DNA from: Limnohabitans sp. | GTDB taxonomy: Bacteria > Pseudomonadota > Gammaproteobacteria > Burkholderiales > Burkholderiaceae_C | NCBI GenBank assembly: GCA_015657605.1 | Contig: JACDQO010000385.1 | Coordinates: forward strand, 1 to 5,751 | Direction of reading: 5' to 3' | Length of the DNA: 5,751 nucleotides | Shown: positions 5,283 through 5,751 of the stretch, piece by piece | Layout: each line of letters starts with the position of its first letter | Position numbering within the stretch: position 1 is the first letter of the stretch | The notes under the pieces: model-generated | The model's input: the letters and a program-made list of their open reading frames with translations, nothing else | Told to the model about the DNA's origin: nothing | Databases searched by the model: none | Program-made: the position numbers and the translations under genes

Positions 5283-5751
5283 TCAGAGGGTGCCTGTTGC
5301 TTGTGCCCGAGATGACAAGGGCCAAGTCGTCGTGAACTTGGCGCGTTTGGTGGCAAAAAACGCTTTCACGTTGCGCACATTGGCGTCTTGGGTGAACAGG
5401 CTTTGGCTGATCGCCAAGTAGTGCGGCATGTCGCGCGACTGCACCACCAGCATGAAGTCGGGGCCGGGGGGACACGCGCCAGCACTGCTGTACCGCGTCG
5501 TGCGCCACGGCGTGGGCCTCGAAGGCGTCCAGGTGTTCGCTACCTTGTCTGTCCAGCGACACCTCGACCAAGGCGCTCAGGCCGTGGCCCAGCGTGGCGC
5601 TGAGCTTGTCGGCGCTCAGAACCGCCACCTGACGCTCAATCCAGCCGCCATCGGTCAGCCGCTTGACGCGGCGCAGGCAAGTGGGGGGCGACACGTTCAC
5701 CCGCTCGGCCAGTGCCACATTGCGTGACTGCTGGCATCGCGCTGCGAGGGC
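5283..5751 (-). CDS. Lrp/AsnC-family transcriptional regulator, 5' end outside window, apparent one-base frameshift
   Basis: This is a DNA-binding regulator of the leucine-responsive/AsnC family, which usually controls amino-acid or related metabolism. From the right edge, the helix-turn-helix is NVALAERVNVSPPTCLRRVKRL (about 5721-5656), then GGWIERQVAVLSADKL and the start of the ligand-binding RAM domain (HGLSALVEVSL). At 5466-5471 the plus strand has six G. As written, the minus frame continues as junk (RPRLHAGGAVARH) to a stop at 5275. With five G it reads RVSPGPDFMLVVQSRDM, then LFTQDANVRNVKAFFATKRA and KFTTTWPL, ending with a TGA at 5285-5283. That is an excellent Lrp C-terminus. The restored part in the window is 155 residues, near full family length (about 150-165), so little is missing at the edge. 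The indel is probably a sequencing error. The SDR gene follows on the same strand and may be its target (inference). Confidence 0.88.

Overview
The window looks like ordinary chromosomal DNA of a betaproteobacterium, most likely Burkholderiales and probably Comamonadaceae-like. This rests on high GC in coding regions, the style of GlmU, the Lrp-type regulator and the DUF6279-like lipoprotein. No 16S or other decisive taxonomic marker is present, so the placement is an inference. I see no tRNA, rRNA, IS element, CRISPR array, phage gene or origin, and no gene-free stretch longer than about 110 bases.

Layout, left to right. (1) The C-terminal end of a TetR-type regulator (+) runs in from the left edge. 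It is followed after 77 bases by a metallo-beta-lactamase-fold hydrolase (+) whose zinc-site motif departs from the textbook form. (2) A strong terminator, symmetric enough to work in both directions, separates this pair from a convergent two-gene operon (-). That operon encodes a small lipoprotein with a P-domain-like beta fold and then a DUF6279-like lipoprotein, joined by an ATGA start/stop overlap. (3) Divergent from the operon is glmU (+), the bifunctional enzyme that makes UDP-N-acetylglucosamine for peptidoglycan and LPS. As given it is split by a one-base deletion inside the UTP-binding QLGTGHA motif. (4) Convergent with glmU, on the minus strand, an Lrp/AsnC-type regulator (cut by the right edge) lies upstream of a classical short-chain dehydrogenase/reductase. 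The regulator also carries a one-base frameshift, in a run of six G.

How the genes relate. Three groups touch the cell envelope: glmU makes the precursor, and the two lipoproteins are predicted to be lipid-anchored. The TetR/hydrolase and Lrp/SDR pairs look like small regulator-plus-enzyme modules, but the sequence does not show their substrates. Both frameshifts are single-G indels in or beside G runs, one of them in a gene expected to be essential. I therefore favour errors in the sequence over real gene decay.

I did not find a clearly new system. The items most worth a second look are the altered metal site of the MBL protein, the free-standing P-domain lipoprotein translationally coupled to a DUF6279-like partner, and the two indels.
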